Of a DNA stretch of 64,000 nt, positions 11,870-22,599 are shown in pieces. This stretch comes from Chinchilla lanigera. Lineage: Eukaryota > Chordata > Mammalia > Rodentia > Chinchillidae. The stretch covers positions 35,362,025-35,426,024 of the forward strand of contig NW_004955404.1 in the NCBI RefSeq assembly GCF_000276665.1, written 5' to 3'. Position 1 is the first letter of the stretch, and each line of letters opens with the position of its first letter. Position numbers and translations under genes: made by a program. The notes below the pieces were generated by a model. The model saw only the letters and a program-made list of their open reading frames with translations. It searched no databases and was not told where the DNA came from.

Positions 11870-12150
11870 GGTGGTTAGACATGGTTGGAGGAGCAGGGTC
11901 ACTTGGGGAGATCTAAGGCAGGGTGGCATGACCTGGAAGAGTATATCTTCCTCCTTCTGCCCTGGATTGCTGTTTCTTGACTGACATGTCATGAGCAACT
12001 CTTTTCTACCTTGCCCTTCTGCCATGCCACCCTGCCTTGGAGTCAGCCAACCATGGACCAAAACCTTTACAAACTGCTCTAAAGTAAACCTCCCCTCCTT
12101 TAAGTTGTGGATGTTGACTATTTGTTCCATCAACAAGAACACTAATTACA
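11870..12150 (+). mobile_element. MaLR-like LTR 3' end, + strand
   Basis: ATGCCACCCTGCCTTGGAGTCAGCCAACCATGGACC, then TAAAGTAAACCTCCCCTCCTTTAAGTTGTGGATGTTGA and TCAACAAGAACACTAATTA, give the same 3'-LTR order as 8100-8254. Here the AATAAA-type signal has decayed to AGTAAA. The left border is not defined. An antisense open frame across it (11852-12142) is a shadow. Confidence 0.5.
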
Positions 12151-14040
12151 TAATCTGTCATGTATAATGCTAAATATCTAATTGATGAAAATAGTGGGTT
12201 TCAAATAACCAAATATATTAAATAAAATATTATTATTATTGTAATACCAACCACTCTACTTTTTTCATTGTAAAAGAAACATTTCAATTCTTTTATGGTC
12301 ACAAATTTGTTGAAAGTTATATTGTAGCATAAGGCATGTTTTAATCCCTCTTTTACAATTAAGTGAGATTAAAAAGTATTTAAGATATGAAAATAGTTCA
12401 GTAATGTGTAATCTTTCCCTCGATCTCTTTTGACTTCCCCATGTGGATCATTTAATTGGCAATTACCCCATGAATGTATACACTGCAGCTGTCAACAACT
12501 GACCCAAGGAATTTTCTAATTTTAAGGAATGTATTGTCTTCTTTGTGGTTCCCAAAGGATTATTTGTCATAAGAATTTTTTGAGCCGTCTGTACCTCACA
12601 TATGTGTGAGAATCACGGAATTTTATTAAGCAGGTAGATATAAACAGATTGGCAAGTCAGGCAAAATAAAGGCTATCTCAGCAGGTGTGTATCAGGAAAC
12701 ATCTAAGCAATAACAGTGGTGCCATCAATTAGCAATTTATTTGCTTTTTACCTCTAATAATTTTTGTGATTTTTACTTAGTTCACAATAGGTACAAGTAT
12801 TGTCTTTATAGTGTATGCTTACATTAAAATTGGTGGGCCCTCATATTTTCTTTTTTTAAGAGGTGTAAAACATTGAGATCAGAGTTACCCGCTTGAAAAA
12901 ATAAGAACAATGTTATGAGTCTTTTGGGAGCCAAAATAAAAATAAAATTTTCAAGTTTTGACAAAGAAGAGACAGAGGTTATAGCAGGAATTATATATTT
13001 GCTCATCATTTTCCTGTAGCATTTCATTTATTCTTCAGAAAGAAAACTATAAGTTAGGTATCCCCATTATACAGACAAGGAAAAGGTCACTCCTAATTAC
13101 TCAAAACTATCAGAACGTGAAGGCATGGACTTTCCAGTGGCCTACCCATCTCCACTTGACATACTACTTGTCTACCTCTTGACAAGTGTGTCTTGAGCTG
13201 TGCCTGAGTTTCCAGATGGGCAGGTGGACACCAGGGAGGGAAGGGTCTGCATCACTCCTGGGTCATAAGAAGCACAGCTGGGTGTTGTCCAGGTTCTTTT
13301 TGCTTCATTGGTATATATTTTAATATTCTATTTTCTGGCTAAAGTAAAAATCAAAATCAAATATAAATATTTGTCATATGATCTAATCCCAGAACTCTGA
13401 GAAATTATTGTGTATCTATTATTCTTTTCTCTCAGTCTTCAGTAAAGCATGTGCATGTGTGTGACCATACACACAAATAATGGAACATAATTTCCAAACT
13501 ATATTAGCCCCATAGAATTTGTAATCAAGAACCACATGACCAAGGATTTTGGACAGCTCTGTTTCCCTGTCTCTCAGTTTCTAAGAATTTAAATGGTTAT
13601 CAGATGGTGTTGATCTCAGAACAATATTTTAGGAAATAGTTTGTTCAAATTGATGCAGACTTTAATGAATAAAATATCCAAACTTATGTCTGAATTTTAA
13701 ATATTTTATAAATATGTGAGGTGTATAGAAAAATGCTTAATGTGGCTTGTACATGTTTGATTAATCTAAAGTTTAGTTGGGACACATTAATGCATTATTG
13801 TGCTCACAAAATTGTTATTCCATATTATTGCAAACACATCTGGTTGGCTTATTTCAATATAATTCAATCCCAAAGAAAACATTTTGTAGGAATATTTGAG
13901 AAGATCTTATGGACAATATAAAAATTATAACATTCTATAAAAACAATTTTAAAGTAACAAGAGACAACTTAAAATTTTAAAAGGCAGAATAAAACATAGT
14001 GTGAGACACTTAAATTATAATTGTCTCTCAGTTCACTAAG
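12151..14040. other. Unassigned AT-rich sequence
   Basis: No gene recognised. About 13055-13140 (CCCCATTATACAGACAAGGAAAAGGTCACTC) faintly resembles a MIR core, too weakly to call. Confidence 0.4.
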
Positions 14041-14160
14041 TAATTTCTTTATCTTTTTTATTTTAAAGAAAATAATACACAAAAAAGAACAATAGCAAAA
14101 TACAAACAACGCAAAGCAAGGACATTAAAAATGATACAAGGTTTCAAACCAAATGATAAT
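14041..14160 (-). mobile_element. L1 3' tail fragment, minus strand
   Basis: TTTTTTATTTTAAAGAAAATAATAC...AACAATAGCAAAATACAAACAA...AAAAATGATACAAGGTTTCAAACC parallels 53430-53570 (TTTATTTTAAAGAGAGTAGTAAATG...GAACAGTAGCAGCATAC...AAAGTGATACACGGTTTGAAG). That segment is an L1 3' UTR in reverse. Short, 5'-truncated copy. Confidence 0.6.
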
Positions 14161-14164
14161 CTGT

Positions 14165-14668
14165 GTGATAGTCAGAGTAATAGAAACCAAGCCTCAAATA
14201 AAGATTTTTATCTCCTGGTCCTCAGAACCCCTGAAGATGCTGGATTCCATGGCAAAGGAAATTAAAATAGCAGATGGAGTTAAGATTCCTAATCAGCACA
14301 CCTCAAAATAGTATTATCCAAGCAAGTCCAGGGAAAACAAAAGCATCCTTAAATGAGGAAGTGTGAGCAGAAGTATGCCAAAGTGATAGAGGATGAAAAA
14401 TACGGTAGAGGCTATTGCTAACTTTGAAGATGGAACATCACCAGTCAGGAATATGAATAGCTTCTGGAAGCCGGAAAATCAGCAAACCATACTAAACTCT
14501 AGAGCATCTGTGAAGAAACACAACTCTGCTGACACCTTACTTTTAGTCCAATGAAATTCATTTTCTACCTACATCCTTAAGAACTATAAGATCATAGATA
14601 TGCATTGGTTTGAGACAATAAGTTTGTGGTAATTTGATACAACAGCATTAGGAAGCTAGAACTCTGAG
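14165..14668 (+). mobile_element. MLT1-family (ERVL-MaLR) LTR, nearly full length, + strand
   Basis: The order of landmarks is that of an MLT1 LTR: CTGGTCCTCAGAACCCCTGAAGATG, CATGGCAAAGGAAATTA, GTTAAGATTCC, ACTTTGAAGATGGAACATC, AGCTTCTGGAAGCC, TCTGCTGACACCTTACTTTTAGTCCAATGAAATTC, then ACAATAAGTTTGTGGTAATTTGATACAACAGCATTAGGAAGC. Diverged but essentially continuous. A solo LTR; no internal retroviral sequence is next to it. Confidence 0.9.
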
Positions 14669-15432
14669 TAACATTCAGAGCTATGGCAGAGCATAGTTGC
14701 TGGCCATGTGCCTTTCGGCTGAACATAGAGTAATGACTTTAGAGTTGGAAATCTTATGCATGGAAAGACCAGTTTATACTTTGTGCCCTTTTATCTGCGG
14801 TTTCTAAATCTTAGAGAATATTTCTGCCACAGGATAGGCATTAAATGTGACACGTTTTAATCTCTATCTATATATGAATATTGATGCTTTCAGGAAATTT
14901 GAAAAAATTTTGAAGATTTTCACAATTTACATTGTTACATCCAACCACTGAATCAACTTATAGCAAAGGAAGTATATTGATTTACAAAATATCGAGCCAT
15001 TTTTAGAATAGCTGGCTTTGAACTTCAGAAGGTAATAATTAGTCAATAGAATTTCTGTAATCAGCTTTAAAATTTGTGTTCTTCTGGAAAGAGAACATCA
15101 ACACAAAAGTGTCTGTTTAAGGGTTGGTCTTGATCTTTTTACTTTATCTCAAAAACCATTTATTTTATAGGTGGTACAAAAATACAAGAAAATAGGAGAA
15201 AAAAGTTGTGTTAAATTTCAAAACATTACTTCTCTTTTGTAGTGTAATTCATCTGAATTTTTAAGAAGCCCTCACCAAAAATATTTTGATATGTATGACA
15301 CCTAATTTTCATGTTATAATGTGATTGTTTCGTGAAAACAAAATTCTTACATCCTAGACATTATGAATATACAAAGTTACTGTTTTATATGTAAGATGAA
15401 AAATTTCCCAATACTCATTGTGACATTTTACT
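14669..15432. other. Unassigned sequence up to assembly gap
   Basis: AT-rich, no recognised feature. Confidence 0.4.
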
Positions 15433-15532
15433 NNNNNNNNNNNNNNNNNNNNNNNNNNNNNNNNNNNNNNNNNNNNNNNNNNNNNNNNNNNNNNNNNNNN
15501 NNNNNNNNNNNNNNNNNNNNNNNNNNNNNNNN
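15433..15532. other. Assembly gap (100 N)
   Basis: Exactly 100 N, a conventional placeholder length, so the true size is unknown. Sequence after the gap begins GGTAACAAAAAAAAACCAAAA and continues as an A-rich tail to about 15590. It resembles the tail of the ID SINEs in this window (GGTACCGGAGAAAAACCAAAA), so a plus-strand SINE may lie in the gap. Confidence 0.95.
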
Positions 15533-15595
15533 GGTAACAAAAAAAAACCAAAAAAAAAAAAAAAAAAAAAAAAAAAGAAAAAAAGAAGAGTCTTC
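15533..15595 (+). repeat. A-rich tail, probably of a SINE hidden in the gap
   Basis: About 45 nearly uninterrupted A with single C and G changes, preceded by GGTAAC. Open frames through it include the N run and are artefacts. Confidence 0.6.
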
Positions 15596-17439
15596 TACAA
15601 ATCACAAAGGAAAATAGACTAATTTTACAGTGAAGAATACGAGGGAACACCCTCTGTTTGTGTGATCACAGTATCACCAACAGCAGGAGAAGTCAATGTG
15701 ATATATTTGTGGATGTGATACATTGGGAAGAGCACTTCATTATTTTTGTGGTCAAATTTTATAGCCTTATTCTTGTTATGAAGAAATATTAGACAATCCA
15801 AATTAGGATACATTCTATGACGTCACTAGCTGTAATCTTCAGAAAATGTTGAGGTCATGAAAGTTGAGATGCAGCTGAGGAACTGAATGGAACCAAACAG
15901 ACATGACAGGTAGATGCAATGTGACATGCTAGATTAGGTCCTAAATTGGAAAAAAGTAGCGCTAAAGGTCGTTATTCAGACAACAAGTAAAATGAAAGTA
16001 TGGGGTGCAAATTAGATAATGACATTGTACCAGTGTGACACTTTCTACTTTTAAAAATTATATTCTCACCTTTTAAAAAATATTCTTGATATCAGAAATC
16101 ATCTATGGAAAAATTTAGGGAGATAGGACCCTATTTCCAACTCATTTGAATAATATTTTAATTTAGAGGCATATTTTAAATTATACAGATATTTAGTAAT
16201 AAAAATTTTGGTAAATTTAAACAATTAGGTGAATTTTTATGAAAAAGTAACAAGCTTTTAGTATTACCCATGCAACTTTTCTCTAAATTTGAGATGATAT
16301 ATCAAAAGAGAAACTTACCAAAAAAGTAAAAAGAGCACATTGAAAAATCATTTTTTCTGTTAAAAGGGAACTGTTAAAGAGTTGGTAGGTACAGTGTATA
16401 AGCACAGAATTTTGAATATCTGAAAAATCTGCTTCATTTTTCAGAAAATATGCAATCTGAACGACATAATGACTAATTAAAGAATATATAGTGCTATTTT
16501 ATTTGCTTCTAAACAACAGGTAATACCGATTTTGGCTTAAACATGTCGTTTGGGGTATTTCTGTTCTTTTCCTATTTCAAAGACCGAGGAAATAACTCCT
16601 CTTTAAAACAGTTATGAGTCAAAGTGAATTCAGTCCAGATGTTTGAGGATTTACTTTTACCCTAAAATTTCTAGTACACTGTAGGGAATGTCTAAGATCT
16701 AATGACCAGCCCAAAATTTCCATTTAAGATTGGACTTTCATGGGTCAGCCTCCAAGCTGTGTTTATTTTTCTAACTGCTTGCTAGTGAAGTTTGGTTAAA
16801 AGACTTGGCATAGTGCTCTTCAGCTTAATTTTCATCCTGACAGAAATGCTGGCCTCAGTGTGTGTATGTGTGTAATTTAGTTGCTGTGCTACTGGAAGTC
16901 TATGGAAGATTAATGAATGGTGAGGCTCAGTGGCAGTTGTGAGGGGATGCGGGATAGAGAAAACCAGCCACCATCTGTTCAAAATGTCTTTTGTAGTGCT
17001 TTTAAGGAAAACAGTTACCAGCAGGAGACAAAGGCAAACAATGGCTTTAAATATTAATGTTTCTGTTGTCATAAATAAATATTGCAATTGTATGTCTAAT
17101 ATGTTAGCAAATAAATATGCATAGATAATGTGGGGTCTATATTGTATATTCAAATCAACTCTCCCAAATAGGAAAATTACCAATAATTTAATATTCTTTC
17201 CAGTATCTCCCCTCAGGATCTTGAAGATACAATATTAAGCCCAAAGTTAAGCTCTCTGTAAGTCATCTTTTTCCTTAGGACTAACCTCCATCCTTAAAAT
17301 TATATCTACCACCGTCTCACAATTTAAAACTGCAAAGGCATTAATTACTCTTGTGTAGAATCATTATCTCCATTTTGTCTTGCAGTATTTGCAAAAGCAT
17401 TATTTTATAATCTGAATAGTGCTTCTTGTGCTCACCCAG
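15596..17439. other. Unassigned sequence
   Basis: No repeat or gene recognised. A 133-codon minus-strand frame (16782-17183) contains a low-complexity His-Thr run and no recognisable domain, so I do not call it. Confidence 0.4.
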
Positions 17440-17625
17440 AAAAATCTACATGGATTTTTTCAAACACAAATCACATGGGGGCCATTGAAAATGCAGATTC
17501 TGATTCAGTAAATCTGGGTTGCAGCCTGACCTGCTGAATTTCTAATAAATGCCCTGATGATGCTGATGCAGGTGGTCCATGGATTATATCTTGATTTGAA
17601 ATGATAGTGATTAATCTTTATCATA
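17440..17625 (+). mobile_element. MER5A-like hAT-Charlie DNA transposon remnant
   Basis: AATCACATGGGGGCCATTGAAAATGCAGATTCTGATTCAGTAAATCTGGG, then GACCTGCTGAATTTCTAA and CCTGATGATGCTGATGCAGGTGGTCC. This matches the order of MER5A ('atcacctggg...aaatgcagattc...actgaatc...tgattctgatgcaggtggtcc'). It ends ATTTGAAATGATAGTG, close to the usual 'tttgagaaccactg' terminus. A non-coding MITE-like fossil. Confidence 0.75.
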
Positions 17626-17850
17626 TCTTTTCTGTAAAGACTAGAAATACGCATACTATCCGATTGTTGTTTCTGATGTGATTCTGTCTTTTGAAATCCT
17701 ACAGTGCATGTAGTGCTAGAACATCATCATCATCGTTATAATAGAAACACTTTAATGGCTGATTATATATGTATTGAACTAGCACTGGGTGCTTTTATAA
17801 ATACTTTTGTTTATATCAGAGAAACATGTACATAACAATTTATATATTTT

Positions 17851-17939
17851 TTCTTTCTTTTTTTTTTGGAACTAGGAATCGAACTCAAGACCTTGCACTT
17901 GCCAGGCAGGAGCTTGTGCCGCTGAGCTACATCCCCGGC
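17851..17939 (-). mobile_element. ID SINE, minus strand, with TSD
   Basis: Poly-T-rich start, then GGAACTAGGAATCGAACTCAAGACCTTGCACTTGCCAGGCAGGAGC and GCCGCTGAGCTACATCCCCGGC: a reverse-complement tRNA-Ala-like body with B and A boxes. The direct repeat AACAATTTATATATTTT (17 bp) flanks it at 17834-17850 and 17940-17956. Confidence 0.92.
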
Positions 17940-17956
17940 AACAATTTATATATTTT

Positions 17957-19111
17957 ATCTTAATTTGAAAATGTAAATGTTAATGCTTTTGTCTGTGTTT
18001 GACCCAAGCCGAGGTATTTTATTTTTAGTTTAAGTCTGCTTATTGGATTTCTGTGTCATCTTTCATGCATTAAAATGTACCCAAAGTTCATCACCTTGGA
18101 ATTTCAGTTTCTGCTTCTTTCAAGTGGACCAATAAGTTCAGTTTACCTGCAAAACAGTATAATTAGAATATTTACAGTGCCATCTGATATTTTACAGTGT
18201 TTGTTTACATCTAATTCAAATTCATTAATTTTAGGAAATTTAATTTTATTTGAGATTATCCTAAGCACCCAACGTAATTTCCGTAAAAACAAAAATAACC
18301 TTGTTTTTCTTATTTATCATTTCAGTTTCATAATGATCAAATAAATTTGAGCTTCAGGACAAATACACCAAAATGCTGAGCTCATAACTTAATATTGGTA
18401 AAAGGGTTGTTTGTGTACTGGAAGTGACTGATTCTCCATAAGTGTGCATACATTGTGCCATGTACATCCACTGGTTTATTTGACAAAAAGAAGAAGGAAT
18501 ATTTGCCAGTCAGGGAAGTGCAGCATTCAAAGCACACCTAAAACACAAAATAATTGAGGGGATTCAAGTCATAATCTCCAGAGGTTTTCTTATCATCCCT
18601 CTGACACTTTCCGCTTCTCTTGTACCTTTGGCCAATGTTCCCTTCCCACCCTGTCATATTTCTCAGCACACTCTTCTAATTTCCAGGTTTTGTAGGGTTT
18701 TGCATTCTGATTCCCTGTCATTTAACCACTTTAAATGATCCCCCTCTCTCCATTTTCTCAAGCCTTTAAATTCTTCTGAAGCTTAACAAATGTGGCCAAA
18801 AATGGCAAAGAAGATAATGCAATCTAAAAATTATTGACTTGGTAAAAAATATTTTTAAATCATACAAATATTTTCTAATATTGCATTTGCCTGATTCATC
18901 AATTTATGAATAAAAGTGGTCATGCAATAATGCTTTGAGCCATTCATGTCCACAGACAATGGATTAAAATAATATTACTAGGGGATCATGATAAGGATCA
19001 TTCAAATGATACTGAATGAAAAGTTTATTAATTACAATGCAAATTCATAATGAATTTATAATCTCATATCCAAAACTGTCCATGAACTTTTTTTTATATA
19101 TTACTTAGATT
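17957..19111. other. Unassigned AT-rich sequence
   Basis: No recognised repeat or gene. Confidence 0.4.
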
Positions 19112-19510
19112 ATGTCTTAGTTACTTTCTCATTGCTGCAACAAAACACCCAACACCCACAAGTTAAAGGAACTCAAAGTTTATAGATATTTCAGTTCATA
19201 TTTGACTGGCTCCAAGTCAGAGTGGGATGGCAGAGAAAGAGTCTGTGGGATGGCAGGCAAGAAAGAGTAGAGATTTCCTCTTCTTTCCCTTTTTACTCAA
19301 CCCAGGTTATAAACCCACTGGCTGATGCAACTCACACCTGGGGTCCATCATCCACACCCATCCACACCCACATCCACTATACTAAATCAATTGTTGTCTC
19401 AATCCAGTGTCGCACACCCATAATCCAGTATCACACACACATGATTCAGTCACTCCCAAAAGCCCTACATATGAGTACATAAAGCTCTTGAGAAATATCT
19501 AGATATAACT
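19112..19510 (+). mobile_element. A-type medium-copy repeat, + strand
   Basis: The clearest lone copy of the A repeat. It starts TGTCTTAGTTACTTTCTCATTGCTGCAACAAAACACC, continues through AACTCAAAGTTTAT and a G/A-rich middle, and ends near GAGTACATAAAGCTCTTGAG. Its interior has expanded into degenerate ACACCCA/CACACCCAT units (about 19350-19440). No protein is encoded. Confidence 0.65.
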
Positions 19511-20230
19511 TCTAGTACATTATTTTAGTACCACAGTTTCTTATGAAACTATTACATATGAATAAAACACAACTAGATTTTTCAGGTCTTTACTATTAAA
19601 GAATTTGTGATTATTTTATTATTTCTGAAAAGAAATAAAGAATGTAAAGTATAAAATATTTCCTATGTTTGAAGTATACTGGGTCAATATCTCGTTGAAA
19701 GTATTGTAGAACTCATTGTGAAAAGATAATGTGTGGAAAATAAATTTTGTAAATTAATTTATTTACTGGCTATACAAGAAATTTGGTTACTTCCTATACT
19801 CAATATATGCCTCATCATAGTGGAAAAAAAGAAAACTTTAGTGTTTATATCAATTTAGAAGTGTAATAACCAAATAATATAATAGAAATAATATATTTTT
19901 AAAAATTTATTGCTATTTTATTTTGCTAATGTGTCTTTTGAAATTAGTATTTTCAAAATAAAACCTGTTACAGAATAATTTAAAGCTAAAATAGGGAATG
20001 TATAGTCAACAAATTTAAAAGTAATGCTTTATATATTTTTACATCAAAGCAGAGATTTAGATTCACATTAAAATATGGGAAGCAAATGTAATTTTTCCCA
20101 ATAAGTAGCAAATTGTTTTTATAATATTAGTTGTATTTTCAATTTCTCTTGTTAATGATTAGAAGCAATTACAAAGAAGCCTTTGTAATTAGGTATAGTA
20201 GAAATTAGGTAGTATTTGTCAGCATATGAT

Positions 20231-20265
20231 TACATTTATTTTACTGTACAAGTAAAATAAATGTA
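20231..20265. repeat. Perfect 15-bp inverted repeat with 5-nt loop
   Basis: TACATTTATTTTACT (20231-20245) and its exact reverse complement AGTAAAATAAATGTA (20251-20265) are separated by GTACA. TTTACTGTACAA also repeats directly across the site. It could be a tiny MITE footprint or a replication-generated palindrome. Confidence 0.9.
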
Positions 20266-21660
20266 TTTACTGTACAACACACTCACACACAAATCCACAC
20301 ACATATTCCACTTTAATATTCACAAAGCCATCAATTTATTTGGCTATGTATTGATGATACTCTCTTATCCATTATTGGTTTGATCACTTTTAAAAATCAT
20401 GCATTGTTTACAGGGCACCTGTATTAGCAAAGCTGATTCAATATGGTATTCAGGTTAATTGCTTTATTCTTCTGGGGGTTTTGACCTGATTTCTATTTCA
20501 GTAGGCAAAATACAATGAAATTGTTCTTGCTTGTAAATGAATTTCCATTATAAATAGCTCAATCAAACTGAAAAGAAAACAAAAAACAAAAAACAAAAAA
20601 TGACAACCCTAAAAGGATTACTTTGAAAATAGACATAATATTCAGAGAAGAAAAGAAAGCAAACAAAAATTTTCAGATGCAATAGAATTTTCTTTCAGGA
20701 GTTTTGTTCACCAAATTTGTTATGAAAGTTTCAATTATCAAGATACAGAAGTTCAAGTGAAATCTAAGTAAGCATAAAATATCATGGAAAATATTCTAAA
20801 ACTGTAAACAAGCAATTGGTGTTATGAAAGATCTTAGCTAGGTCATTTTGGGTAAATCTGTAATATAAAACAAAACAAATTTCTTTTACTGCAGTCTCTT
20901 TTAAAGACTAAGTTATTTGGTTCCTCCCTCAGGAAACTGTACATTTGACTGATGTCACCCATTATTTGTGATTTAAAGTAGTCCTCTCATCCACTTTAAA
21001 AGACAAAGATCTAAGTGCTGAAACTGGTAAATATATTTCCTTAATTGGCAAAATATGATTAAGGTGAGGAGCCTTGAGGTGGTACTGCTAACCTGAACTA
21101 TCTAGGTGGGAGAGGGATATCCAGTTGCTGGTTCTCAGATGTCAGGAGCTGTGAACAAGGAACAGACTTTTACCAGCAACCTAAATGAGTGAGAAAATGA
21201 ATCCTCCCACCTCCTACTCTTGTTGTTATTCTGATCTATAGAAAGTAATTAGAGTAATTATAGTCACATATGGCTACAAAAGTAAACAAATGCAATCCAA
21301 AAATCACATATTCTGATAAGATATAATATCCCTTTGTCTATGTACATTGTTTTGCAGCTGTTTTAGTCTTCCATTGAGTTTTACAATCATAACACTTTGG
21401 AAGATTATAGACAGACTAGAATGCCCGTCAGCATGGGATTGTTTTATGTCCACCTGATTCAATTTAGGTTACACGCATTTGGCAGGCCCCCACAGAAGTA
21501 TCAGACTATGGGGATTCTTGATGCATTTTGTCTGGTATACATAATTTTGATTTTAATTACTCATGACACTCACTTTAACCACTTGAATAATGTATGTCTG
21601 CCAAGCTTTGCCAACTCTAAGTTGCTATTTGTTCACTGATAACTATTTTGATAATGAAGT

Positions 21661-21742
21661 TGCTCAGCCGAATCTATCTTGCTATTTCCTGCATCAGCCT
21701 CCCAGATTTCTGAGATTACAGATATGCAACATTATGCTCAAC
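21661..21742 (-). mobile_element. Short B1 remnant, minus strand
   Basis: CCTGCATCAGCCTCCCAGATTTCTGAGATTACAGATATGC resembles the reverse complement of the B1 left part. Diverged and short. Confidence 0.45.
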
Positions 21743-22599
21743 TCCTTAAGAGCACTTATGAGTTATGTAGGGAGTATTTTGAGTTATGCAATTATCACGT
21801 TTGTCATCAAACTATATATCTGTTCATTTGAGTATGGTTTCCTGATATCTTTAATTCAAGGGTTCTAATCATTGGTATAATTTATGCTTTTCTTTCCCTC
21901 CCTATTTCTCCAATGAACATTCCTGTTACTCTTCCTGCACGCTGACTTGGGTCATCTGGATGTGGGCATGCTCTCCTGGACCCCAACACCCCATTTAGAC
22001 TGTCCCAGATGACACCTGTCAATGGATTCTGGTGGTTCTTACCCGGCCACTGCTAAACAGGAATACTCTCCGGGCTGAGATTTTCAATTTTCACAAACTT
22101 TAACTTTAATTTTAAATGTTAAGTTAAAGCTTTACTTGCTCAGCAAAGAAGCCAGTGATTTAACTTTGAAAATATATGAAATATTATTGAAATTGTTGTT
22201 TCATGTTACCATAGTATCATTTGCAAAATGCCTTGGATATATAGCAGAGTATTAATTATGCAGTGAGTAAGGAGAGTTGTTCTTACTTTTAGTCAGGTAT
22301 TCCATAGACCTAAAAAGGACAATTTCACAGGAAAAGTGTTCTACAAGTTTATATTCACCTTATTAATATGCTTAAGATGCTAATGTACAACATGCAAAAA
22401 ATCAGTACAGTAAGTCCATGACTTACAAACATTCAAGTTGCAGACTTTCAGAGTTTGCAATGGGCCTCACATTACAAACATGTGTAGATGTGAATAAATT
22501 GCAAAAGTAGCTCATGCATCAGCTGGATGTTGTGACAGTTGTGCTGCCTTGTGATTACTCTATAGTGCAATAGTGTAGAGTAGTACAGTGCTCAAATAG

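Larger units (their letters stand above)
19511..22400. other. Unassigned AT-rich sequence
   Basis: About 2.9 kb with no confident repeat apart from the hairpin at 20231 and a short B1-like remnant at about 21661-21742. Confidence 0.4.

Noticed and set aside
15354..15650. Frames of 84-98 codons spanning the N run
   Set aside because: They read through an assembly gap and poly(A); meaningless.
16782..17183. 133-codon minus-strand open frame
   Set aside because: Includes a His-Thr run from a TG/CA repeat and no recognisable domain; overlapped by a plus-strand frame.
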